64,000 bases of DNA from JARRKU01 sp050288425 (GTDB lineage Bacteria > Desulfobacterota > Desulfobacteria > Desulfobacterales > Desulfosarcinaceae): positions 62,001-126,000 of the forward strand of contig JBNKDU010000124.1 of the NCBI GenBank assembly GCA_050288425.1, in the 5' to 3' direction. The notes under the pieces were generated by a model that searched no databases, had not been told where the DNA came from, and saw nothing but the letters and a program-made list of their open reading frames with translations. Shown here piece after piece: positions 41,408 through 49,628 of the stretch (positions are counted from its first letter, which is position 1; each line of letters opens with the position of its first letter). A program made the translations under genes and the position numbers.

Positions 41408-42445
41408 TTACGAATCGGCGGCCCTGGTGTCGATCCAGCGGGTCAGCTCTTCGATGGCGATATCCTTTACGACCGCCTTGCCGATGCCATCCAGGAGAAC
41501 GAATTTTATCAGGTCGCTGTGACGTTTCTTGTCCTTGCCCACGGCATCGATGACCGCCCGGGGATTGAATTCGATCCGGGTGGGCAGGTTCAGGCGGGTC
41601 AGCAGTTCCTGAATGCGCCGGGACTGCTCATCCGATAGCAGTCCATGTTCCCGCGACAGATCGGCGGCCAGCACCATGCCCGCGCTGACGGCGGCGCCAT
41701 GGGAGAGCCCCAATGTCTTCTCCAGTGCATGTCCGACGGTATGGCCGAAGTTGAGCTTGCGCCGTTCGCCGGCCTCCTGTTCATCCTTGTTGACCACATC
41801 GGCCTTGATGACCACCGAATCATGGACCAGCTTGTGGATCACCTCCGGATCGAGGCGTTGGATGGCGTCGGCATGATGTTCGATGAACTCGAAATAGCCG
41901 GCATCGGCAATGCAGGCGTGTTTGACGATCTCTGCCAGACCACAGGCCAATTCTTCTTTCGGCAGGGTCGCCAGCAGCTGGATATCGGCGATGACGAACT
42001 GGGGCTGGTTGAAGACGCCCACCATATTCTTATAGCCTTTGAAATTGACGCCGTTTTTGCCGCCCACGCTGGCATCCACCTGGGCCAGCAGCGTGGTGGC
42101 CACGAACCCGAATCCCAGTCCGCGCATATAGGTGGAGGCGGCGAAGCCGGTAATGTCGCCGACGATGCCGCCGCCGATGCCCACAATGAAGGTGGCGCGG
42201 TCGGCTTCCATGGAGATGAGTTGGGCGAAGATTTCTTCCAGCGTGGCCAGGGTCTTGATTCTTTCCCCCATGCCGATGGTGATGATATCCCCGCCGGGAA
42301 GCTGGTCTTTGTAGAGGCGGGCGACATTCTCATCGGTGATGATCACCGTCCGGCCGGGGGGCAGATGGTTGCCCAGGTTGGCCAGGGTCTCGCCGATCAT
42401 GATATGGGAGCGGCCGGTCTGGCCTTCTACGACAATGGATTGCAT
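41408..42445 (-). CDS. aroB: 3-dehydroquinate synthase
   Basis: Second enzyme of the shikimate pathway, converting DAHP to 3-dehydroquinate with NAD+ and a divalent metal. The 345-residue product shows IVGIGGGIVGDITGFAASTY, TTLLAQVDASVGGKNGVN, GLAEIVKHACI and KLNFGHTVGHALE, the usual NAD-, substrate- and metal-binding segments. The frame opens at 42502, but the ATG at 42445 has AGGTGA upstream and lies 5 bases after the aroF stop, making a two-gene operon. Length agrees with the family. Confidence 0.95.
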   Translation of the reverse strand: MQSIVVEGQTGRSHIMIGETLANLGNHLPPGRTVIITDENVARLYKDQLPGGDIITIGMGERIKTLATLEEIFAQLISMEADRATFIVGIGGGIVGDITGFAASTYMRGLGFGFVATTLLAQVDASVGGKNGVNFKGYKNMVGVFNQPQFVIADIQLLATLPKEELACGLAEIVKHACIADAGYFEFIEHHADAIQRLDPEVIHKLVHDSVVIKADVVNKDEQEAGERRKLNFGHTVGHALEKTLGLSHGAAVSAGMVLAADLSREHGLLSDEQSRRIQELLTRLNLPTRIEFNPRAVIDAVGKDKKRHSDLIKFVLLDGIGKAVVKDIAIEELTRWIDTRAADS

Positions 42446-42450
42446 GGGAA

Positions 42451-43467
42451 TCACCTGATGGTTGAATGTTCCAGTGCATGTATCGCCTTGGCGTACTTGC
42501 ACAAGGCCGTGAACTGTTCGGGATAGAGGGATTGGGCCCCGTCGCTCAACGCCGTCTCCGGTGCATGGTGGACTTCCACCATCAGGCCGTGGGCTCCCAC
42601 GGCCACCGCGGCCCGGCTCAATGGGATCACCTGGTCACGGTGTCCGGATGCGTGACTGGGGTCGATGACGATGGGCAAATGGCTTTCCCGGCGGATCACC
42701 GGCACGGCGGAGAGATCCAGGGTGTTGCGACTGTGGCGTGCGAAGGTGCGCACGCCGCGTTCGCACAAGATGACCTGCGGATTGCCCTCGGACAGGATAT
42801 ATTCGGCAGCCATCAACCACTCGTCCAGGGTGGCCGACATGCCCCGTTTGAGCAATACGGGTCGCTTTGACTGGCCGGCGCGTTTCAACAGGCTGTAGTT
42901 CTGCATGTTGCGGGTGCCGATCTGCAGGATGTCGGCGTAGGCCTCCACCAGGTCGAAGGTTTCGGTGTCCATGACTTCCGTGACCACCGGCAGGCCGAAC
43001 GTGTCGCGAACCTTGGCCAGGATCCTGAGGCCGTCTTCGCCCATGCCTTGAAAGGTGTAAGGCGATGTACGCGGCTTGAATGCACCTCCGCGGAACAGGT
43101 TGGCACCGGCGGTCTTCACCTTTTCGGCGATGGTCATGGCCTGCTCCTCGCTTTCGATGGCGCAGGGTCCGGCGATGAGGGCCAGCTCTCCCCCGCCGAT
43201 GGTAACGCCTCCCACACGCACCCGGGTGTCCTCGGGTTTGACCTCCCGACTCACCAACTTGTAGGGCCGGGTCACCGGAATGGCTTCCTTGACTCCGGGC
43301 AGTCCCATGAACAGGGTCTGATCCACCGGCCCCTTGTTATTGAGGATTCCGATGGAGACCCGGTCGCCTCCGGGGATCGGCCGGGCGGTCATGCCCCGGG
43401 CTTCGATTGTCTGCACGACCATGTCGATCTGTTCGGGGGTCGCCTCCCGATTCATCACCACCAGCAT
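42451..43467 (-). CDS. aroF: 3-deoxy-7-phosphoheptulonate synthase (DAHP synthase, type I-beta with N-terminal ferredoxin-like domain)
   Basis: First enzyme of the shikimate pathway, joining phosphoenolpyruvate and erythrose 4-phosphate. The 338-residue product has an N-terminal ferredoxin-like regulatory domain (MLVVMNREATPEQIDMVVQT) and the catalytic barrel (LIAGPCAIESEEQ, FKPRTSPYTFQGMG, PVLLKRGMSATLDEWL, VIDPSHASGHR). Such enzymes are usually feedback-controlled by Tyr or Phe at the N-terminal domain. The start has AAGGAGG upstream. It is divergent from the trp operon and shares the intergenic control region. Confidence 0.95.
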   Translation of the reverse strand: MLVVMNREATPEQIDMVVQTIEARGMTARPIPGGDRVSIGILNNKGPVDQTLFMGLPGVKEAIPVTRPYKLVSREVKPEDTRVRVGGVTIGGGELALIAGPCAIESEEQAMTIAEKVKTAGANLFRGGAFKPRTSPYTFQGMGEDGLRILAKVRDTFGLPVVTEVMDTETFDLVEAYADILQIGTRNMQNYSLLKRAGQSKRPVLLKRGMSATLDEWLMAAEYILSEGNPQVILCERGVRTFARHSRNTLDLSAVPVIRRESHLPIVIDPSHASGHRDQVIPLSRAAVAVGAHGLMVEVHHAPETALSDGAQSLYPEQFTALCKYAKAIHALEHSTIR

Positions 43468-43491
43468 ATTACGTCCTCCTTGGTATGAGTT

Positions 43492-43521
43492 GTTCTATCC
43501 ACTTTAAAACGAAACAATCAA
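43492..43521 (-). promoter_or_regulatory. Candidate aroF-aroB promoter
   Basis: On the minus strand TTGATT (43516-43521) and TAGAAC (43492-43497) are separated by 18 bases in an AT-rich part of the aroF/trp divergent region. The -10 match is weak. The distance to the aroF start at 43467 is about 25 bases. Confidence 0.35.
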
Positions 43522-43577
43522 ATAAAAAAAACCTTGACGATGGTCCCATTCTATTCGTAAAGGAGTGGTTCAAAAGG

Positions 43578-43676
43578 ATGATCAATATGCTGATTCAACA
43601 AAAACTACGGATTCGAAACGGATGGTGGCGCTGGTGGCCCGGGTGCGCCTTGGGAGCCTTGCCGTCTGATCGATAA
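43578..43676 (+). CDS. trpL: trp operon leader peptide
   Basis: A 32-residue frame with the segment RNGWWRWWPGC: four Trp codons within five positions. It lies before trpE and just before a terminator hairpin, which is the textbook layout of transcriptional attenuation: shortage of charged tRNA-Trp stalls the ribosome at the Trp codons and prevents terminator formation. AAAGGAG lies 12 bases upstream of the ATG; an internal ATG at 43587 is an alternative start. The leader's own function is only regulatory. Confidence 0.85.
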   Translation: MINMLIQQKLRIRNGWWRWWPGCALGALPSDR

Positions 43677-43691
43677 ATCGCAGAATGTTTC

Positions 43692-43730
43692 AAGGACCGT
43701 GGGCGCACATCATATGCCCCGGTCCTTTTC
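43692..43730 (+). terminator. trp attenuator terminator
   Basis: AAGGACCG (43692-43699) pairs with CGGTCCTT (43720-43727), with an inner GGGC/GCCC pairing, followed by TTTTC. It begins 16 bases after the leader-peptide stop and 125 bases before trpE, in the correct position for attenuation. Confidence 0.82.
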
Positions 43731-43855
43731 GTTGAGGGTCGTGGGTAAGTCGCCGCGACCCTTTTTGCGTTCTGGCTCGCTGCTTCCCATTTTATGCCGC
43801 CGCCGCGTCTGTCTGCGGCGACTGCCTTGATGAAGACCGAACAAAGGAGCAATCG

Positions 43856-45355
43856 ATGTTGATTCGCAAATTTCCCGACCGTGAACGCTTCGAAGAGTTG
43901 TCCCGGGATCACAATGTGGTGCCGGTCTGCGTGGAGATCCTGGCCGATATGGAAACGCCGGTATCGCTGCTCGCCAAGCTTTACCGAAACCAGGGGCCCC
44001 TGTTTCTGCTGGAGAGCGTGGAGGGGGGGGAAAAATGGGGCCGTTACAGCTTCCTGGGCACATCGGCCCGGGCCTCGGTGGAGATTTTCCAGGATACCGT
44101 GGTCCTGGATTCCAACGGACGCCGGGAGACCGTCGCCCATGATCAGGATCCGCTGGGCGTGCTGAAATCTTTCATGGAACGCTACAAGGCGGTCCAGTTG
44201 CCGGAGCTTCCCCGCTTCTGGGGCGGCCTGGTGGGCTACCTGACCTATGAAATGGTCTCCTTTTTCGAACGCATCCCCAATCCATTGCCCGCCGATCGCC
44301 CCATGGCCCGATTTGTTCTGCCTGAGGAGCTCCTGATTTTCGACAACATCCAGAATACGCTGATGTGCATTGCCGTCGGCTTTCTGGATGGCCCGGATTC
44401 GGCCGGCGAGGTTTATGATGCTGCCTGCCGGCGCCTGGAGCGGTTGCAGGCCCTGATCAATACGCCGTTGGCCGAAGGCCAGAGCGCCCTGTCCACCAGC
44501 GGGCATACGGTCCGCTCGCCCATCGGCGAGGAAGCCTTCCGGAAGAAGGTGGTCAAGGTAAAGGAATATATTCGGGAAGGCGACATCATCCAGGCCGTGA
44601 TTTCCCAGCCGTTCCGTTGCCCGGCCCCGGAAGATGTCCTGGCCCTCTACCGGGCCCAGCGCTACATCAACCCGTCGCCCTACCTCTTCTTCATGCACCT
44701 GGGCGACACGGCCCTGGCCGGCTCCTCGCCGGAAACCATGGTGCGTCTGGAAAACAACGTGGCCACCCTGCGGCCCATCGCCGGCACCCGTCCGCGGGGT
44801 TCCTCCGAGCAGCAGGACCGCGATCTGGCCGACGAAATGCTGGGCGATGAAAAGGAGCGCGCCGAACACCTGATGCTGGTGGATCTGGGGCGCAACGACC
44901 TGGGCCGTGTGGCGCGAACCGGTACGGTGCAGGTCACCGATCTCATGGTGGTGGAGCGCTACTCCCACGTGATGCACCTGGTATCCAACATCATCTGCGA
45001 TCTCAAGCCCGAGCATGACGCCTGGGACCTGCTCCGGGCCACTTTCCCCGCCGGCACCCTTTCGGGAGCGCCGAAAGTGCGGGCCATGGAGATCATCGCC
45101 GAGATGGAGGAATCTCCGCGCGGTCCCTACGGCGGCGCCGTGGGGTACATCTCCTTCACCGGCAACATGGATCTGGCCATCACCATCCGCACGGCCATCG
45201 TAGAGGACGGCCTTCTCACCGTGCGCGCTGGCGCCGGCATCGTGGCCGATTCCGACCCCGAGCGCGAGCGTCAGGAAACGGTGAACAAGGCCAAATCGGT
45301 TCAAAAAGCGCTGCAATTGTCACAGGCTCCGCAGGACAAGGAGGTGGCGTCATGA
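43856..45355 (+). CDS. trpE: Anthranilate synthase component I
   Basis: Converts chorismate to anthranilate with ammonia from TrpG. The 499-residue product has the N-terminal Trp-binding segment (LLESVEGGEKWGRYSFLG), the chorismate-binding domain motifs (SPETMVRLE, PIAGTRPRG, HLMLVDLGRNDLGRV, FPAGTLSGAPKVRAMEII) and ends AQAP-type. The retained LLES segment implies feedback inhibition by tryptophan. AAAGGAG is 6 bases before the ATG. First structural gene of the trpEGDCF operon; it overlaps trpG by 4 bases. Confidence 0.96.
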   Translation: MLIRKFPDRERFEELSRDHNVVPVCVEILADMETPVSLLAKLYRNQGPLFLLESVEGGEKWGRYSFLGTSARASVEIFQDTVVLDSNGRRETVAHDQDPLGVLKSFMERYKAVQLPELPRFWGGLVGYLTYEMVSFFERIPNPLPADRPMARFVLPEELLIFDNIQNTLMCIAVGFLDGPDSAGEVYDAACRRLERLQALINTPLAEGQSALSTSGHTVRSPIGEEAFRKKVVKVKEYIREGDIIQAVISQPFRCPAPEDVLALYRAQRYINPSPYLFFMHLGDTALAGSSPETMVRLENNVATLRPIAGTRPRGSSEQQDRDLADEMLGDEKERAEHLMLVDLGRNDLGRVARTGTVQVTDLMVVERYSHVMHLVSNIICDLKPEHDAWDLLRATFPAGTLSGAPKVRAMEIIAEMEESPRGPYGGAVGYISFTGNMDLAITIRTAIVEDGLLTVRAGAGIVADSDPERERQETVNKAKSVQKALQLSQAPQDKEVAS

Positions 45356-45948
45356 TTCTGATGCTCGACAACTACGATTCCTTTACCTATAACCTGGTTC
45401 AGTATATCGAAGAGATCGGCCGGCCGGTGCGCGTGGTGCGCAACGACGTCATGACCGTCGATGAACTGGAGGCCTTGCATCCCGGCGCCCTGGTCATTTC
45501 ACCGGGGCCGGGGCGCCCCGAAGATGCCGGCGTTACCATAGAAGCCATCCGGCACTTCGCGGGCAAGCTGCCCATCCTGGGCGTCTGCCTGGGGCATCAG
45601 GCCATTGCCCAGGCGTACGGCGGCAGGATCGTGGGGGCCGCACGCCTGATGCACGGCAAGACCTCATCGGTGGAGAGCGACGGCCGGGGGGTCTTCCAGG
45701 GGGTGAAGAAAGCCTTCCAGGCCATGCGCTACCATTCACTGGTGGTGGCGCGGGACGGCCTGCCCGACGATTTGATGATCACCGCGACCTCGGACGACGG
45801 CGAGATCATGGGACTGCGGCACAAAACCCATGTCATCGAAGGCATCCAGTTTCACCCCGAGTCCATCATGACCACCATCGGCAAGCGGCTGCTGCGCAAT
45901 TTCGTGAACATGATGGATGGTGAACAAAAGAACCCGGGAACAGAATAA
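45352..45948 (+). CDS. trpG: Anthranilate synthase component II (glutamine amidotransferase)
   Basis: Class I glutamine amidotransferase, supplying ammonia to TrpE. The 198-residue product has the oxyanion segment SPGPGRPEDAG, the nucleophile GVCLGHQAI (Cys near residue 80) and the catalytic His-Glu pair in GIQFHPESI. The ATG overlaps the trpE stop (ATGA). It is not fused to TrpD, unlike in enteric bacteria. Confidence 0.95.
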   Translation: MILMLDNYDSFTYNLVQYIEEIGRPVRVVRNDVMTVDELEALHPGALVISPGPGRPEDAGVTIEAIRHFAGKLPILGVCLGHQAIAQAYGGRIVGAARLMHGKTSSVESDGRGVFQGVKKAFQAMRYHSLVVARDGLPDDLMITATSDDGEIMGLRHKTHVIEGIQFHPESIMTTIGKRLLRNFVNMMDGEQKNPGTE

Positions 45949-45958
45949 GGAGATTGTC

Positions 45959-46975
45959 ATGTTTCGCGACCTATTGTCCCAGATCATCCAGCGCCAGAAT
46001 CTTTCCGAATCCCAGATGGCCGACATGATGAATATCGTGCTCACCGGCCAGGCCACCGAAGCCCAGATCGGCGCCATGATGGCGGCTTTGGCCACCAAAG
46101 GGGAGACCTTTGCCGAACTGGCCGGGGCGGCGCGTGCCATGCGGAACAACGCCCGCCGCATCCAGGCCACGGGAACGCCGGTGGTGGACACCTGCGGCAC
46201 CGGGGGCGACGGAGCCCAGACCTTCAACATCTCCACCACCACCGCCTTCGTCGTGGCCGGCGCCGGTGTCACGGTGGCCAAGCACGGTAACCGCAGCGTT
46301 TCCAGCAAATGCGGCAGCGCCGATGTGCTCGAAGCCCTGGGGGTCAAGCTCGACACGCCGCCGGAAATCGTCGAGGAGGCCATCCAGGAAATCGGCATCG
46401 GGTTCATGTTCGCGCCCCTCTATCACAGCGCCATGAAGTATGCCGTCAAACCACGCAAAGAGCTGGCCGTGCGGTCCATATTCAATATGCTGGGTCCCCT
46501 GACCAATCCGGCTTCGGCCGGTTGTCAGCTGTTGGGGGTGTTCGCCCCCCAGCTTACCGAGATGTTCGCCGAGGCCCTCAAACTGCTGGGCGGCCACTCC
46601 GCCATGGTGGTTCATGGCCATGACGGCCTGGACGAGATCAGCGTCTGCGCCCCGACCCGGGTGAGTGAACTCAAAGACGGGACGGTGCGCACCTATGACA
46701 TCGATCCTGCGCAGTACTTCGGCGGCCTGGCCGCCGCCGGGGATCTGGCCGGCGGAGATGTCGAGGAAAACGCCGCCATCATCCGGGATATCCTCGACGG
46801 CCGGCCCGGTGCGAGGCGCGATGTGGTTCTGATCAATGCCGGCGCCGCGCTCATGGCCGCGGGCAAGGCCCGGGACCTGAAAACCGGCATCGAAATGGCC
46901 TCGGAATCCATCGAAGAGGGCCGGGCCCGGGAGAAGCTGGCGGCGCTCGTCGACTATACCCGGGAAAACGGATAG
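45959..46975 (+). CDS. trpD: Anthranilate phosphoribosyltransferase
   Basis: Transfers phosphoribosyl from PRPP to anthranilate. The 338-residue product shows DTCGTGGDGAQTFNIST (PRPP-binding glycine loop), KHGNRSVSSKCGSADVLE and RSIFNMLGPLTNPA. The frame is open to 45917 inside trpG, but the ATG at 45959 has AAGGAG 6 bases upstream. Third gene in the trp operon. Confidence 0.96.
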   Translation: MFRDLLSQIIQRQNLSESQMADMMNIVLTGQATEAQIGAMMAALATKGETFAELAGAARAMRNNARRIQATGTPVVDTCGTGGDGAQTFNISTTTAFVVAGAGVTVAKHGNRSVSSKCGSADVLEALGVKLDTPPEIVEEAIQEIGIGFMFAPLYHSAMKYAVKPRKELAVRSIFNMLGPLTNPASAGCQLLGVFAPQLTEMFAEALKLLGGHSAMVVHGHDGLDEISVCAPTRVSELKDGTVRTYDIDPAQYFGGLAAAGDLAGGDVEENAAIIRDILDGRPGARRDVVLINAGAALMAAGKARDLKTGIEMASESIEEGRAREKLAALVDYTRENG

Positions 46976-47019
46976 CGCCTTCCCATCGCCTCGCCGGATT
47001 CACGAGGAGCGCCCGTACC

Positions 47020-47817
47020 ATGACCATACTCGATCGCATCGTCGCCGACAAAAGGGCCGAAGTGGCCGACAACCGAAAGCGCGTCCCCCTGGAGCGGTTG
47101 CAGGCCTACATCGCGACCACCCCCTGGGCGGCGCGCGGCTTTTATGGCCGCTTGATGACCCCGGGGCCGGGAGGGGCGAACGTCATCGCCGAAGTAAAGC
47201 GGGCATCCCCCTCCAAGGGGATGATCTGCGAAGACCTGCAGGCCGGAATTTGCGCCGCTTCCTATGAGGCCGGCGGTGCGGCCGCAATCTCGGTACTCAC
47301 CGATGGACCCTATTTCCGGGGCTCCCTGGCCGACTTGCGACAGGTACGCCGGAGTGTGGATCTGCCGGTCCTGCGCAAGGAGTTCATCATCGACGAATAC
47401 CAGGTCTTCGAATCGCGGGCCGCCGGCGCGGATGCCATCTTGCTCATCGCCCGCATTCTCGAACCCGGACTCCTGTCGGATCTGCTCGCCCTGACCCACG
47501 AGCAGGGGATGGATGCCCTGGTGGAGATCCACGACACCGCGGATTACGATGCGGCCCACCGGGCCGGCGCCCGGTTGATCGGAATCAACAACCGCAACCT
47601 GGCTACCTTCGACACCGACATCGGCACGGCCATGACCCTGGCCGAAATGCTCCAACCCGGTGAAGTTCCGGTGGCGGCCAGCGGCATCGGCAGCCGCGAA
47701 GATGTCGAACGCAATCTGCGTAAAGGGGTTTTCAATTTCCTCATCGGCGAAAGCCTGGTGCGGTCCGATAACCGTGCGGCCATGCTGCGCCGGCTGATTC
47801 ATGGCGAGGAAGGATGA
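47020..47817 (+). CDS. trpC: Indole-3-glycerol phosphate synthase
   Basis: Ring-closing decarboxylase acting on CdRP. The 265-residue TIM barrel has NVIAEVKRASPSKG with catalytic Lys, LPVLRKEFIIDEYQVFESRAAG, IGINNRNLATF and VAASGIGSREDV (phosphate site). It is separate from TrpF. GAGGAG lies 10 bases before the start. Stop lies 13 bases before the start of trpF. Confidence 0.96.
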   Translation: MTILDRIVADKRAEVADNRKRVPLERLQAYIATTPWAARGFYGRLMTPGPGGANVIAEVKRASPSKGMICEDLQAGICAASYEAGGAAAISVLTDGPYFRGSLADLRQVRRSVDLPVLRKEFIIDEYQVFESRAAGADAILLIARILEPGLLSDLLALTHEQGMDALVEIHDTADYDAAHRAGARLIGINNRNLATFDTDIGTAMTLAEMLQPGEVPVAASGIGSREDVERNLRKGVFNFLIGESLVRSDNRAAMLRRLIHGEEG

Positions 47818-47830
47818 TCGCGGGAGGCGG

Positions 47831-48517
47831 ATGAGAACTGACCCTGAACATCCCCAGATCAAGGTGTGCGGGCTGACCCAGCCGGACGAGGCCCGGGCCG
47901 TGGCCGACCTCGGCGCCGATGCCGTCGGACTGGTCTTCTACCCCAGGAGCCCACGCAACGTGACCGTTGACCGGGCCGCCGCCATTGCGGCCGCCCTGCC
48001 GGCCAGCGTGGCGGCGGTGGCCGTGGTCGTCGATCCCACGCTGGAGCGCCTGGTGCGGATCGTGGGCGAGTGCGGCGTGAAGACGATCCAGCTTCACGGC
48101 TCGGAGGCCCCCGGCTTCATTGCCGCGGCAAAGGAGACCCTGGACGTGCGCGTGGTCAAGGTCCTCTTTACCCACCGGACCCCCACCTTGGCCGAAGCCG
48201 ACGATTATGCCGTGGACGCCTATCTGGTGGAGTGTGGCCGGGGAAGTCTGCCCGGCGGCAATGCGGCTGTCTGGGACTGGTCCCTCACCAAGGGCTTTGC
48301 CCGGTCCCATCCCATGGCCCTGGCCGGCGGCCTGGATCCGGCCAACGTGACCGAGGCGATTTCCGCCTGCCTGCCCGCGGCCGTGGATGCCAGCTCTGGC
48401 CTGGAAGCCGCTCCGGGGCGCAAGGACCTGGCCAAGGTGGAGCGCTTCATCGCCCGGGTGCGATCCACTGCGCACCTGTATGAAGATCGATGGGGAGTGG
48501 TCCAACCGGTATTCTGA
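47831..48517 (+). CDS. trpF: Phosphoribosylanthranilate isomerase
   Basis: Isomerises phosphoribosylanthranilate to CdRP. The 228-residue product starts with the family motif KVCGLTQPDEA (catalytic Cys near residue 13) and includes LVFYPRSPRNV, IQLHGSE, LAGGLDPANVTEAI and VDASSGLEAAPGRKD. The ATG at 47831 with GGGAGG upstream is preferred over 47801. Last gene of the operon: trpB and trpA are not next to it; the following gene is a ferritin-like protein with its own promoter. Confidence 0.95.
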   Translation: MRTDPEHPQIKVCGLTQPDEARAVADLGADAVGLVFYPRSPRNVTVDRAAAIAAALPASVAAVAVVVDPTLERLVRIVGECGVKTIQLHGSEAPGFIAAAKETLDVRVVKVLFTHRTPTLAEADDYAVDAYLVECGRGSLPGGNAAVWDWSLTKGFARSHPMALAGGLDPANVTEAISACLPAAVDASSGLEAAPGRKDLAKVERFIARVRSTAHLYEDRWGVVQPVF

Positions 48518-48544
48518 TGGTTCCTTTTCCGAGGACCATATGCT

Positions 48545-48573
48545 TTGCCTTTGGCGGACCCCTATAGTATGAT
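48545..48573 (+). promoter_or_regulatory. Candidate promoter of the ferritin-like gene
   Basis: TTGCCT (48545-48550) and TATGAT (48568-48573) with an optimal 17-base spacer, in the 97-base gap after trpF. It lies 42 bases before the ATG at 48615. Confidence 0.6.
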
Positions 48574-48614
48574 GCCGCCAATCCATCGTTAATGACCCGA
48601 ATCGCGGAGTCGCC

Positions 48615-49130
48615 ATGAGCGCAGAGAAAAAAGAACACGCATCCATCGAGATTTTGAAGGAAGCCATCCTGCTGGAGCGGCGCGGCCACGCATTTTATCG
48701 CAAGGTGGCCGAGGAGGCCGCCGACAATTCGGTGCGTGAGTTCTTTGATACCATGGCCCGGGAAGAGCTCCAGCATATCGAAATTCTGGAAACCCAGTTC
48801 AGCGCCTTTGTCCAGAGCAATGAATTCGAATCCATCGATCCCCGGCCCATCGAAACTCCGCCCCAGGTCCACCCGGTCTTGAACGACGCCGTAAAAAAAC
48901 GCATCGCGGCGGCCGATTTCGAAGCCGCGGCCATCTCGGCCGCCATGCTCATGGAGGAGCGGGCCATTGCCCTTTACAGTCAGCGGGCCGACGCCGCCAC
49001 GGATCCGGCGGAAGAAGTACTCTACCGCTGGCTGGCCGAGTGGGAGCAGAATCACCTGGCCTCCTTGGTCTCCCTGGACAAGGAGATCAAGGAGGCCATC
49101 TGGAACGATCAGCAGTTCTGGCCGTTTTAG
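48615..49130 (+). CDS. Ferritin-like diiron (rubrerythrin-type erythrin domain) protein
   Basis: The 171-residue product is a four-helix bundle with the diiron ligand pattern of the rubrerythrin family: Glu in LLERRGHAFY (helix 1), EELQHIEIL (ExxH, helix 2), LMEERAIALYS (helix 3) and WEQNHLASL (ExxH, helix 4). No rubredoxin-type CXXC domain is present. Related proteins reduce peroxide or store/oxidise iron in anaerobes. It is cytoplasmic, with its own promoter, and not functionally linked to the trp operon upstream. Confidence 0.85.
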   Translation: MSAEKKEHASIEILKEAILLERRGHAFYRKVAEEAADNSVREFFDTMAREELQHIEILETQFSAFVQSNEFESIDPRPIETPPQVHPVLNDAVKKRIAAADFEAAAISAAMLMEERAIALYSQRADAATDPAEEVLYRWLAEWEQNHLASLVSLDKEIKEAIWNDQQFWPF

Positions 49131-49178
49131 GGCCCGCGCAAAAATAACTTCCCGTTTTCAAGCGCCGAGGCACCACCT

Positions 49179-49319
49179 TCATTCCGGCCGGCGGCATGCT
49201 TCCCGGCATACTCGCAAGGCTTCGATGCCCCCCGCCCGTTTACGGGCCGTATAGCGGATAAAGGCCGTTTCGCACGCCTCTTTGCATTGCCCTGCGGTAT
49301 GGTTGGTATCCTTCGACAT
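49179..49319 (-). CDS. 46-residue twin-CX3C small protein
   Basis: Found in the 498-base gap between the ferritin-like gene and the isopropylmalate dehydrogenase gene. ATG at 49319 has GGAGAGG 5 bases upstream. The product carries two CX3C motifs: QCKEACETAF (Cys 12 and 16) and VCREACRRPE (Cys 38 and 42), separated by 21 residues. This is the twin-CX3C layout of small helical hairpin proteins, held by disulfides or a bound metal. No family is known to me and there is no signal peptide. It might bind copper, zinc or iron, or be a short redox protein. The remaining part of the gap shows no other gene. Confidence 0.5.
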   Translation of the reverse strand: MSKDTNHTAGQCKEACETAFIRYTARKRAGGIEALRVCREACRRPE

Positions 49320-49503
49320 AACGACCTCTCCATGGCTGGTGGGTAAATTCCGAACTGACTAACACTAACCATCGGTGCGATTTCGACAATGCCCTGGATA
49401 CTCCGAAACCGGAACGGGCGGGACGACACCGGCCCCCTGCCCGCTTCGCCGGCTACTTCGTTGGGCTGCTTGTAATTGTCCTGCTCCGACCCCGATGAGG
49501 GGG

Positions 49504-49532
49504 TTGACCCTGCCAAAGGGATCGCCTATATA
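49504..49532 (+). promoter_or_regulatory. Promoter of the isopropylmalate dehydrogenase-family gene
   Basis: TTGACC (49504-49509) and TATATA (49527-49532) with an exact 17-base spacer, one of the best sigma-70 matches in the window. Leader of about 90 bases to the ATG at 49629. Confidence 0.7.
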
Positions 49533-49628
49533 AGATCATTTTTACCGCTGATGCCGTCGAGACGGCGCGGAAAGCGCATTCAAGGCCCATTGCGCCGATG
49601 GGCCGCAGAAACAAATTGGGAGAAGGAA

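Noticed and set aside
49127..49516. 129-codon minus-strand frame in the gap before the isopropylmalate dehydrogenase gene
   Set aside because: No ribosome binding site and low-complexity product; the small twin-CX3C frame in the same gap is better supported.
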